Source: Stratiolaelaps scimitus (Eukaryota; Arthropoda; Arachnida; Mesostigmata; Laelapidae). From it: a stretch of 64,000 nucleotides of DNA. Below the pieces are notes generated by a model, which searched no databases, had not been told where the DNA came from, and saw only the letters and a list, made by a program, of their open reading frames with translations. The position numbers and the translations under genes were made by a program. Below are positions 23,061-34,468 of this stretch, piece after piece. Within the stretch, counting starts at the first letter, position 1. Every line of letters starts with the position of its first letter. The stretch covers positions 5,244,501 through 5,308,500 of the forward strand of contig JABWDB010000014.1 in NCBI GenBank assembly GCA_019614645.1, in the 5' to 3' direction.

Positions 23061-24931
23061 CGAAAGGGGACGTCTCTGCCTCAAGTGATGAGTGAGTCAG
23101 CCAACATGACCGTGTATGGTTTCGAATGGTTTATTTTGGGGGCGTTTGTTTCGGTACGTCGCTGTGGAGGAGGAGGAAGAACAACGGATTGCGCTTGAGT
23201 AGCCGCAGGGGCTGCCCCTTTGTGCGGTCTGTGTACTGGCCGCCTTGCTGGACGACAGAGGACAGCCGCCGAAAAATGTGAACTGGTGGAGGGATAAGAT
23301 CGAGATGGACATCTGCTGAAGCTATAGCACTGACCGGGGATCTGGAGCCTCAAAGAGGGGCAAGATCATGTATGCTTCGCCTATCTGTGAGCGTGTGTGA
23401 AGCACGATCCGTCACGTGGTCAACGGTGCCCCGATGGGCAAAATCTACAAGGTGTTGCTCCCTGCGTCAATCAGAGTGCTTGTTATTGGTATTAGTGCAA
23501 TGTCAAAATATAATGAAGTGGATTATTTTTGTGGTTTCGTTTCTATTTGCCTCTAGTCGCTAGATAACGATAACAGGTGTATAGGATTCTCAGAATTTGC
23601 TTGCGGAAATTAAACAACTTTTATCTCGTTTATCGTTATCTGATATTCTCGATAACTTCTTATTCTTCTTGTTTTTATTTTATGAACGCATGTATTGCAG
23701 AAGTACGAAGTAGTGCTAATTCGAACAAGAATTAAATATTGCGACTACTGCTAAGATTATTGTTGATATATATTATAATCATCGTGGTAGAATCTACATT
23801 TCATGAACGCTTCCAATAAATGCACATTTCGAAATTTACGATCGGTATTCGGCCGAGTCTCAGCGTAAATCCGTTTTTCTCCACTTTATAAATAAGCTTA
23901 TTTGGTATAACGAACGACGTTCATAATAAAACATCTCCTCATAGTACAGCCAATGCACATTGACGCACCCAGCAGCGGGTGCTTCAATCACCGTCAGGAA
24001 CGATATTACGTTATGTTATATCTAATAATATAATAGATATCGATTCGTATCTCATCGGCCTTCAACACAAACAAAGCCACCTTCATGCGCGTCGCTCTGA
24101 GTGCGCTTGTCACGAAACTCACGGACAGCTGCAGCGGCGCGATTCGTGATCGCTGGTTCGATTTCAAACAATCGCGGTTTGGCTGGGATACGCTCAATAC
24201 TGCCCTACCGCCTCAATAGCTCTGTTGGAGAAGTCTAGCCAAGGTAAGTCCAGCATAGACGACATGACACATCCTTGAAGCAATGGTACACTGCTACACA
24301 GCAACGATGCCGAGACCATTTCCACGATGGAGAGTCAGCCGAGTGTTAGAGAAAGCTATGAGAGAAAAATCAACCTGTTGATATCGTTGCACGAGTTGTT
24401 TCGAAGGTTTTCAAGTAACCATTCTTTGCAGTTTTCCTACAGGCTGCCATAGGAGGATAATGGCGATATAAGCTTTTCGTGTGGGAACGCAACGCCCTCT
24501 CAACCGCTGGTGCTTTCCAAACACGTACAATATGCGAAGGGTACAAATGAACCTTTGAACAATTTATTGCAAGGCTTACCTTCGTTATGCCCTTAAATCA
24601 GATGTTCGTTACGCTTGCCAACAGAAGCTAAACTCTGTAATCAGCAGACACATATGCAGTGTTGAACCGATTATATAGCTTGTGCACTATTGTATGATAA
24701 TATTGCGTATCAGGTATTCACCAGCAGTCACCAAACTTATAAGGGTTATATATCGCAAACTCTCTCGCTGTATATTGGCTAACAAGCAAACGGAGATATC
24801 TGTGCATAGGTTATTTCACAATTTTCTTTTGCGTCGCGTTTACGACTTCGACTCGCTTCATGTTTCGTCATTTTCGTCTGTGTTATTTTATTCGTAGGCT
24901 ATCAGACCATTTCAAACAGCATGGAGTGAAG

Positions 24932-24933
<2 letters not shown>

Positions 24934-24980
<47 letters not shown>

Positions 24981-25040
24981 ATATATGTATATATATCTAT
25001 ATATGTATATATATCTATATATGTATATATATATATATAG
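24934..25040. repeat. long AT microsatellite with atctatatatgt sub-units
   Basis: Pure AT alternation passes into three higher-order units with ctatatatgtatata, showing secondary amplification. Confidence 0.9.
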
Positions 25041-25979
25041 GAAAAAGAAATAGTAGCTACCGTTGACAGATTCAGGTGATCTTGAGTACGCGGGCGCAGG
25101 CGAATTATAATGTGTCATATTGTTAACAAAAACATTACCTGAGAAACGTAATGATTTTAAATAACCATGCATGGATAATTTCTAGCCATGCCTTTTTTCA
25201 TTGTTCTATTCGAATTGCTAGCATAGGAAACGGTTTGATTGTCACTACGCCCACATTCGACATTCATACGTACATGACATGATAGCCAGCTCATGTGGCA
25301 TTGAAATACAAATGGCAAGGACAGGGTCGTAAGGTCAGAACAGCAACAGCGGCCGATCGTGCTCGTATCTCTCGAGCAGTTGTGCCTTCTTGCTTGCAGT
25401 GCCCTCTTCGAGCAGTTTCAATTTAGCCCATGATGATATACACATGTACTCACTTCGGATCATGTCAACCTACCTGTGCAGCGTACCCCGTTGAACGGCT
25501 CTGTGTCGGCCATACTTTCTTCATCTGCTTTCGGAAGATGACCCCAGATAACGGCGGAGGGACTGTACGCCCTCGTCCGCGCCTCAAGGAACGGGCCCTC
25601 TCAGGCGAACGTGTCTATGCGATCCTCGCGGACGGAGCTCAGCGCCGTTTCCTCCCAGCGAGTGCGTCTACGTCTGCATTTGACGAGCGCCCGATTCATA
25701 CGGGCCCGTTTCGAAAAGCGCTCCGGGAGCTTTCCTTTTGCAAATGTCGACTCTATCGCGCGCTGACGACAGAACTGCGAAGAGCCGTTTGCGACACGTT
25801 CCCTTCGACAATGAATAGCATGATCATTACGAGCTTCGCGGGAGCAGACGGTGAGGCGTATAGAGATATTCGTTTGCAGGAAAACTCGCTACAAAATAAG
25901 ATATTATGCGGATTGGCGGATTTGCATGCCACTTGCGTGTCGTCAAACTCTGCTGACGATTTTCGTGCATAAGCAATAT

Positions 25980-26050
25980 TTCGGTCCGTGTAGGGAGTCG
26001 AACGGGTGTCTTACAACGTCCGTAGTATGTCCATAAGCGCGGTGGCAGAT
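25980..26050 (-). mobile_element. possible tRNA-derived SINE head
   Basis: The minus strand has box B-like CCGTTCGACTCCC (plus 25993-26005) preceded by a box A-like gccaccgcgcttatgg at a normal distance. No shared tail was seen, so the family is unknown. Confidence 0.35.
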
Positions 26051-26837
26051 GATGGAACTTCGAAGACCGATGATCGAACATGCTAAATTGGAAGTTCTAG
26101 TATAATCCAGTATAACAATTAGGGTACTAAAGTTCCCTATAATACATATACCTGACATAATGGCTCGGCTAAATGGCTTCGGCTGTATCTGAGTTGAAGT
26201 TTTCTTTAAGAAGGCGCAGGGTTCACGCGAAACACACTGTCAATGCCCTGTCAGAAATTCAGTTCAACGAAAACATGGACGGACCAGCTTCCCCTAAAGA
26301 ACTACTGTATGCGATTTCTCGACTCTTCAAATATTCCAGCTACCCTCGATTTTGTCTGGTCGCCACCCACGTGCCTGCTATACGGTTAAGGCCCTCATCC
26401 AAACATCATCCTTGACAGACAACGGTGTCCCTCACTGCCATATATATTATATATATAATACATACTGTGTATTATAATATATCATATCATAATAATCATC
26501 ATATTCCTCGAAGGGCCACATCCTTCCCCAAGGTCTCCTATCCCATTGCCGCATGGTCTATAGCAAGCGCTTTATTTCTGCCAACCATAAAACGACTGCT
26601 CAATGAATATTCGCGCGTTGAGCAGGCCTCGCCTGCTCAACTTTATCCAGCCCTGGGATCTGCCCAAACGAGCATGATCGCATAGAGGACGATGCCCCGG
26701 AAACATTTATCGCTTCCTCTCAGTTGCACCGCATTGTACACCATCTCTCCTCTGTCGCTGTTCCCGAATCTCTCTAAAATGATCGTCTTTTCGCTGTTGC
26801 TGCCAACGACGACGTGTGCGTCAAGCCGCTTAAAAGG

Positions 26838-26924
26838 ACGTCCCTACCGCGTTAGCGCCTTATGGCCTATTCGGCCGTAGGACAGCGGTACGTTAGGCAT
26901 AAGGCGTCGTGCGGTAGGAGACGC
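26838..26924. repeat. imperfect CpG-rich inverted repeat
   Basis: Left arm acgtccctaccgcgttagcg with ccttatggcc pairs, with a few mismatches and bulges, to ggcataaggcg and gtgcggtaggagacg on the right. Arms are about 28 bp, spacer about 29 bp. Confidence 0.7.
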
Positions 26925-27320
26925 CGTTATTGAATAGTATACTTTAGGCTTGTTGGCGTTGTCGTTTATCGAAGGGAACGACGAGGTCTAATGAAGCGGT
27001 CTCGTGGCTGAGCTGAGCTGGGCTTCCAATAGCCCCATGTAATAAAGACAGGAGATGATATCGCTTCATGCTAAGGAAGCCTGCGATAGGCTTTAACAAA
27101 CAAAGCCTTTGACGTGAGACAAATGAAGCTGTTCACTGCAGATGATTGGCGGGATAGGCAGTGATTTTGGGAGTAATCGGAGAGGAAGGTATCATAGTTC
27201 GGGTAGAAGGGCATGAGGGTGGGAGCCCCCCGACCCTTCCGAGGAGTTAAACCCAAGGGGACCAGCGATTGCGGAACCGGACGCTTGGCTGGATTCGCGA
27301 GACCAAGCTTTCCCTATCAT

Positions 27321-27521
27321 CTAGTGGTTGCGAGGATGATTGATGCTGATGAGGTCGATAGTAATACTTAACGAGTGCACTCGTTGTCGTCGATGAAGAG
27401 AAGCGAACGGAAACACGCCGTGACTGACAGCGCGACTGACTCTGACAAGCGGAATCGATAATCCGATAACACGGCACAGGCACAGGCATAACACGACAGC
27501 GGCCACGAGCAATACTCTCAT
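27321..27521 (-). CDS. candidate small secreted protein (66 aa)
   Basis: The true ATG at 27521 opens MRVLLVAAVVLCLCLCRVIG, a textbook signal peptide (basic n-region, long hydrophobic core). The following 46 residues are basic and have no recognised domain. Another frame remains open alongside, so the mature part may be wrong if an intron is present. No homologue is recognised, and a chance ORF in GC-rich DNA remains possible. Confidence 0.3.
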   Translation of the reverse strand: MRVLLVAAVVLCLCLCRVIGLSIPLVRVSRAVSHGVFPFASLHRRQRVHSLSITIDLISINHPRNH

Positions 27522-29621
27522 ACTGTCATCAGTTAGTGCCAATGTGCATTTCCGTGTTGGGCTTTCGGACCGCGTCAGGCTGGATATTGCAGCCTAAGAC
27601 ATAAGCTGCCGTGCATATCGCTGAAAGGTCATATGTTTGTTTGCATCCAATGGCAAAAAACTGCATTCACTGTACATCATAGAGAGCGATTTGAACAATC
27701 GACAGGAACGCTATCTGAATAGTGTGCGAGCGAAACAACCAAGTTGTGCATGTATGTATAATAACATCTGACGAAATATATGTTGTTGTGTGGGTTGCAC
27801 GACGTCGCGCAGTTGCAGAAATAGTGCCGTTCTTGAATCAAACTGTTTGAACATGTATATTTCGCGTAGACTTTGGGAGGTCCAAGTGGTGTAAGCGTCC
27901 AAGCGGAGGCGCATTTATTATGCTTTGATCGCTACTTATCGCAATCTATACAGAAACTGAGGCTTGTTGCCGAAAAAGTGCCCCCTTGTTGGCTCTAAAC
28001 ATTTCCGTACAGACTCGGTCAAGGCAGCCTTTTTTGATGCTTGGACATTTGCTAAGCAGGATAAGCATGTCTAGTTCGGAGAACGCGAAAACTAGTTCGC
28101 CTTTAATCGAAATCTCTCCTTCCGGCTTTCTTCGAAGCCAACTATTTGCCAACTTCAATCTTCCATTGTGGAAGATTAATATCTGCAAACATTAGGCAGA
28201 AATTGTAAAAATTAATTTGCCTGCCTGACAGAGACGTATGCGAGCAAATAGTCGGAGCTCGTCTTGGCAATGGTCAATAGCAAACTTTCATTGGTAGGTA
28301 CCTATCCTCACCCCAGAGGCTTCGGCCTTGCCCGATTTTCAGAGGAAAGACATGAATAGATGAAATTACATATTCTCTCGACCGCCCGCGAAATATCTGG
28401 GTGGCCTGAGAGATTCCACGAATTATCGTACGAGGCCTGTCTCGAACTAGCCAAAACCAAACCCCCGTCGGACTCACTTCCGCTTTTCCCGACGCTGTTG
28501 CTGCGGCGAAGTCTATCTTCGCCAGAAGTTCGGTTTCAACGTCGCTCCCGAGAACACATGAGCACGCGATGCACGCTCCCATGAGTATGAAACCAAAAGC
28601 GTTGCGCCGTCAATCAGCTTGTGTGATGCGTACGATTGCGTATCAACTTTGATCTCAGACGTCAGCCCGTTCGTCGGCCCGATCTCTGTTTTTCCGCAAC
28701 GCGAGCGTCAGCGAGGACTGAGCGTGCTGAAACGATACCGTATTCCCTTCGGGGGCGAACAGCTTGACAGGTTCGCAGCTGCGTTTCTGCGGAACTCGTG
28801 CCAGCGAAGCAGTAGCCGATACAACAACCCCAGTGAGGTCTATTTTGACTATTGTGACAAAAGAAAGGAACAGAGGGCAAGGCAACGCGAGTGAGAAATT
28901 TCCTCCTCTACAGACAAAAAAAACGTGAGACGGTGAAAGATAGCATAGGGGAAAGAGGACTAGTAGAGGTTAGAATTTCATCAATACATTGTTTCGTTGA
29001 CACGAGATCGGATCAACGGGTCGGAGCCACGGTACGCGAGGATTTTCTTCTCAAAGTCCTCTCTCGATCGCCGAGGTGGAAAAAGCCTCAAGAAGAAAAA
29101 AAGAGATGGACAATCGACTATGTATATCGCTTTCTGAACCCAGCACCCTGCAGCATATGAAGTATATTTGAAGTCTATGGCGGTTAAAGCGTAGAAACAC
29201 GTGAAGGTATGCTACGTCTTTGGGTTATATTTTTGCATTTTCTGTTTGATTTGATATAATTGATACGCAGGTATAATTTTGATCACCGATCAATTAGCCA
29301 TTATCAATAATTGCGTATTTAGCTCTTTTCCTCTTTGCGCTACGAGTAAATCTCTCTGCGTGAGCACCCCCACAATGGCCGTGTAGCTTGACCCACGGTG
29401 CCCACTCATTTGGACCTCCCTTTCTGACCGTTTCGTCAACCCACTTAGTTGGCCATTACGTTTAGTCTGCCGTCATTAGAAGGAACATCTGAAGATCCTC
29501 CAACATCATCATACTTGACTCATTACGATCACATACACACACACTGCGAATGTAGCTGCTAATGTAACCCGCGAATAATTCGCGATTGATAGCCCGCTCT
29601 ACAAATTACTGTAAGTAGCAT

Positions 29622-30150
29622 AGGTTAGCGGCCTGTCACGGGTCCCTCTCCTACCCGCTGGCCCAACTTCTCACCGGTCACGGACAATTCTAGCAGTACC
29701 GTTACAAGATCGGCAAGGCGGCGTCCCCAAAGTGTACGCTATGCACCTTGAGAGTCTACGATACGGCGCGGCCCACCTTCGAGGCATGCCTTCGTCTCGA
29801 AAACCACCGGCGAGATCTCGCGGCCAGAGTCGCACGGCCCCTCCCGATTTCATGCGAGGATATGGCCGCCATAATAATGACGAGAGACAGAGAGGGATGG
29901 GCCAACATCCGAAGATACGCCGAGGCGGTCCTCAAGGACAAGCAAGAACTAGAGCGGCGGATCGGAAGGGGGTGACGATCTCGAAGGATATCGACGTTGG
30001 GGGTTGGGAGAGGAATTTTTTCAGGGCCTTCGATGGGTTATGCCGGATTGCGGCGGTTTTCCAGGGGGCTCCCTCCCCTTTGGGAGGCGTGGGGAAAGCG
30101 GGGTAGGTATTCCGTCTTTCCTCATAAATGAAAAAAAAAGAAAAAAAAAG
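29622..30150 (+). mobile_element. 3' remnant of an R1-like non-LTR retrotransposon
   Basis: The plus-strand frame reads YPLAQLLTGHGQF, one TAG (29691), then QYRYKIGKAASPKCTLCTL and DTARPTFEACLRLENHRRDL, ending with REGWANIRRYAEAVLKDKQE and a stop near 29975. This is the characteristic C-terminus of R1-clade reverse transcriptase ORFs ('LTGHGxF.xYLxRIG', CxxC...DTxEHxxxxC, W..V..F...V...KE). The zinc-knuckle histidine is replaced (RPT for EHT) and there is an internal stop, so it is dead. A GC-rich 3' UTR ends in an A-rich tail at 30128-30150. Confidence 0.8.
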
Positions 30151-32960
30151 AAGCGGACTAATACATAAAGCTCAATGCAAACCAAAGACAGCAAGCAGAG
30201 TTAACGCGGTGTCCGTTGTCGATCTTACACATACACATATAGGTAGCCGTGAAAAACGACAAACTTGCAGACGTTGACAGATCACGCCGTATGAACACGA
30301 ATGGCAGAGGTGACTTCACTACCGGCGTTGATTGCCGGCGACGGGTGGAATAACGAGCGAGGTCTCATAACCGATGCTGCAGGGTCACTCGTTATTTCCC
30401 TGAGGGATGTAACTGTCGAACTGCGCAAGCTAACCACGACGTGACATTAAGAAGTACATGCAATTCTAAAAGCCGTTGAGTGATTTCAACAAGCCAGCAT
30501 ACGCAGGTTGAGCGTATGCGATGTTCGTTTAGCTAATTAGCTAGACGCTATCTACCCACAGACAGTGAATGACTTGAACAACTTGCTAATTAAGGCAATT
30601 TGACCCAAAGGCTAGGTAGGTACTCGGTAGCTACGAGACTAATCATTCCCTTATACTCTCGATACGATGGCTCTACTCGCCACGCTGACAACTCAGTTAT
30701 GAAATTATTTTATGTGCGATATGATTATTATTGTTATTATGAAATTCACGAAGAAAATAAGTGGTAATTAGAATTTGCAACACAACTGAGTAAATAGACA
30801 CTGCGATCGTATCTTCGGCATGCAACAAATGTGAGTTGAATTAAAGCTCACTATACAATATGATTCTATATTAAATGTATTATAAATGCATTATTACGAA
30901 TGTATCATATATATTGTTTGAAAGCTGACGTCGACCGTAACTCTAGCTTAAATTATAGAATACATATGATATAATCAATGTATCCTGTATATCGCAGTCA
31001 CACTGTATGCAAGTGACTATAGGTCAACTAAAAGGTCTCTGTGGCAGATATCCTGAGACTCGTCTCTATTCTGAGGTAGGCACTGGTAAGGCTCACTTAT
31101 ACAGCATAGCATTCATAATGATTCGGTATGATAAAAGTCATTGATCCTCGTTTTTATATAAATAGCGTTGCAAGTTTATTATTAAGTCGCCGTCGAGATT
31201 ATCCGTGTATTGTAAATCACGTTAAGATAGGTTAGTCAATCTATATGTCGCGTACTGTTCCAGATGCACTAAGCACAGAATTTGTGAGATCTAATCATAC
31301 GCATCCGATATATTTATTGTCTACGAGACATTGGGATACGGTAAATCAAGTTGTGTTGTTTTTCATCAAGCATTTATTTACTGTAAAATAATATGACTAG
31401 AGTATGATTTTTTGTGTTTGTTTATTTTGTATTGTACTGTATATTCATGGATTTATTAGGCTCTCTCGAGAATGATCAAATTAAGTTGATTCCCATAGCA
31501 TAATTCCGCTGATAACTACAATCATGGGTGTATGCTTAGTGCTCAACGATACCGAACACTATGTAAGATACTATATTGATTTAATATACCTAAATGTTAA
31601 ATAGCAAATATTCGATATGGTCTCCGTGCTCGTCAACTTTCGAGCTGAACTTTGTGCGCTAAGGCCTCCAAGGTGCATTCACTACCCGCCACATCACGCC
31701 ACCCCCAATGATGACCTGCAGATAATGAGTACGTGTGGCGACAGCGTGTACCCGTGTCACTCCAGGTGCACCACATTGCGGAAAAAAACAACGCGCATCG
31801 CAAAACCACGAACATCGTCAGGGGTTGACAAACATCTTCTAGTAAACGCGAAACGCTTCCGAGAAATCTTCGCGGTTTTGTTTCTCGTTGATATTGCTGT
31901 GGAAGTAGTGTTTTTTTACGTCGATCTCTCAATGTATTTGTGTGTCTATGGGTGTGCATGTGTTCAACGTTTGAGGGCAGACGGCGCTCAATTCTGTATG
32001 TCGCACAGTTGGGCTCGCAGTGCCTTCGGCGAAGTCTAGCGCGTCAACTTCACGCGTGAGATGGCTGGTAGAGACAGGCTAAAGTTCAGTGGGTGTTGAC
32101 GAGACACAAATGATCTCGAACCCACTTGGAGCTTGTACATTCGAGGAAAATATTTATCAACACATCTAAAATGTGCTTACATGATGCCACCACCGTACGA
32201 GTATTTCATATACGCAAGCCCGTGTATATGGGCCGCGAGTCTAATCTAATAATGGATATGTAATGTAAAATTCTTGTTGCGTTCGGATGAAGGTGATTGT
32301 ACCTCGGTACTCGTCCAAATTCAAGATTTTGTCCGATCTCACAATATCAAATCCATGGACAACCTCCTTTCGTGAGAATATGTTTCACTTGATGCTTTTC
32401 TGTCGATCTGCCCACTCTCAGTTGATAATCGGGGGTCAATTGTTTAATATAGCTCGACTCACACGTTTAAAAAATTCTGCAATCTGCAAAGTGCGAATTA
32501 TAGAAACAATTTACTATTATATATATAATAGTAAAAAAAAAATATATATATATATATATTGCAATGTAAAAAAATCCTGATTTTGAGCTTTCACATAGAT
32601 CGGCTTCCCTTCATTTAGTAGAGGCTCGAAGTGGTAAGTTGACAGCGTCAACGACGACTTCATTGTCAGGGGACATCGGAAAAATATAGTTGTTTTCATT
32701 TCATCTACAACTTCGGTTGATTTGAAGGCCGGAACAAATTCAATGGCCGTCTCCGCGCTGACGTTTCATAATCAATAATATTGCGAAACGCAAATGGTGG
32801 TCAATTATGACCATGGCTGTGTAAAATACCACTGCAAAGAAGAAACAATGGAAAAACTGAAGGGAGCGCTTAAACGACGTGGGACAGGGAAATGCCAAAT
32901 AGTATATATATATATGCGACCAATCGACTATCGTACCCTTGCACTGAAACTGTTCGACCC
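30151..32960. other. no gene recognised
   Basis: AT-rich. A strong TATA-like element tatataaatag lies near 31155 with no convincing coding sequence after it. An AT array lies at 32536-32560. Confidence 0.4.
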
Positions 32961-32966
32961 GAATCG

Positions 32967-32972
32967 TTTATT
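32967..32972 (-). promoter_or_regulatory. possible AATAAA polyadenylation signal for the GPCR
   Basis: tttatt on the plus strand, about 290 nt past the GPCR stop on the minus strand. Confidence 0.3.
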
Positions 32973-33262
32973 TGAGACCGGCCGGCTAGTGTTTGCGATC
33001 TGCCACGTACTCACAAGTAGCGCCCAGTTGTTCATAGATGCTAGCTACTGTGCTTTTTTGCAGCGAAATCGCTCAGTCTGCTATACTGCACAGATCTGCG
33101 CAAATATAGAAGAAGCGTTGAGGCGTTCCTTTAGCACAATACATTATCCTTCTCGGGGTGAACCTGTCCCCCTCGCTTGGGTCTTCCCCTTCTAGAGATT
33201 CGCAATATTCATAGTTCATCATCCATTGCGTCTATTCAGTCCGTGTATCTCCTGCTATTCGA

Positions 33263-34468
33263 TCACATCAGCGTATGCTTTTTCTCCAGTGACGATGTGT
33301 TCGTCGACGATCCCGGTACGACTTTGCTGAACAGCTCCCAAACTCGGCTGCGTACAGCTGCCGAACAGAAGCAGTACACGTAGAAGTTACACGCGATGTT
33401 GAATAGGGCGAGCAGGTTTGCTGTGAAGACGAAGATCTCCGGAAGGAGCTCGTTGATACCTGACGACCTCATTAGGGCGAAGCGAAGAATTGTCGGAAAG
33501 TTACACACAACGAAGAGAACCATGACGGCGACGAGCAGGCGACGCAGACGATCCTCGTCGGTATCCGAGTCGGTCGAGACACTGCTCTGGCTGCCGCTGC
33601 ACTCCGAGAGCTGGGCTCGACCTCGTTGGGAGCGCCGCAGCGAGATGACCATGCCAATGTTCAGTATGATGACGATAAAGACAGGTATCACCCTGGAAAA
33701 TACCTCCCGAGCGCAGACGTACACCCGGCCGTCGGGCCTCTCTTGGAAGCGACTCCATTGACATACGTAGCAGTGGAAATGCGGCGTCACTGTGCTCGTG
33801 TCGTCGGAGTGCTCAATCGCCGTAAGTCGATAATTGTAGAATGACGGCATGTACAGAATTGTCGCGAGGGCAAAACAAACCGCAATACTCCACACGGGCC
33901 TGTCGGAGAAGCTTCTGGTACGAGCCTTCATCGGGACGCAGACCGCATAGAAGCGCTCGATGGTGAGGGCGACCACGATGAAATTGCTGGCGCAGATGAA
34001 CATGTTAATGTACATACAGCTTAGGCGGCACATGATCAGCGATGGTAAGTAACTCTGTCGGAAGTGGTCCACAATGACCATGGTGCCCATGTCGAGAACC
34101 AGTGCGGCCAGATCAGAAATCGCCAGCCAATAAAGGCACACGAAGGTGCGCCCCTTAAAGGCACGCAGGACCGCGAGGTTGACGAGGTTGCCAAAGATGC
34201 CCAGAGCCCAAACGGCGGGCATGACATAGTCGAACGCAACCGCCCGCAGCATCTGCACTTCGGCAGGCGCCTGAGGCAGTTTGCCCTGCCAGAATTGGTT
34301 CGCACATCGTATCGACGCCTCGGTCTGATTCAGGGTTCGAAACACCGCATCGGCAGGCACTGGTGAGATCGCCTGACGCCACACCGAGGTCGTGCAGTTG
34401 ACTCCGAATGTCGAATTGACACAATCCATGATTGCTGCAGTCTGCCTGCAGTGGCACAAAATGTTCAC
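33263..34468 (-). CDS. rhodopsin-like (class A) G protein-coupled receptor, peptide-receptor type, intronless
   Basis: A single 401-codon frame with seven hydrophobic helices at about residues 79-103, 110-133, 147-174, 192-211, 255-277, 307-330 and 342-366. Class A landmarks are GNLVN in TM1, LAISDLA in TM2, Cys147 before TM3, Cys233/236 in loop 2, ERF at 171-173 (for DRY), FVVCNFP in TM6 (for CWxP) and NFYVYC at 361-366 (for NPxxY). The N-terminus carries three N-glycosylation sites (NST, NCT, NQT). The Asn-Phe form in TM7 and the long Ser-rich loop 3 resemble invertebrate FMRFamide or myosuppressin-type receptors, but the ligand is not determined. The ATG at 34468 gives a 13-residue leader before a second Met; either could be used. 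No frameshift is seen, so it appears intact. Confidence 0.92.
   Translation of the reverse strand: MNILCHCRQTAAIMDCVNSTFGVNCTTSVWRQAISPVPADAVFRTLNQTEASIRCANQFWQGKLPQAPAEVQMLRAVAFDYVMPAVWALGIFGNLVNLAVLRAFKGRTFVCLYWLAISDLAALVLDMGTMVIVDHFRQSYLPSLIMCRLSCMYINMFICASNFIVVALTIERFYAVCVPMKARTRSFSDRPVWSIAVCFALATILYMPSFYNYRLTAIEHSDDTSTVTPHFHCYVCQWSRFQERPDGRVYVCAREVFSRVIPVFIVIILNIGMVISLRRSQRGRAQLSECSGSQSSVSTDSDTDEDRLRRLLVAVMVLFVVCNFPTILRFALMRSSGINELLPEIFVFTANLLALFNIACNFYVYCFCSAAVRSRVWELFSKVVPGSSTNTSSLEKKHTLM

Noticed and set aside
25430..25972. 180-codon plus-strand open frame
   Set aside because: GC-rich composition removes stops; no motif, signal peptide or consistent splice structure was found. It could be an exon, but evidence is too weak.
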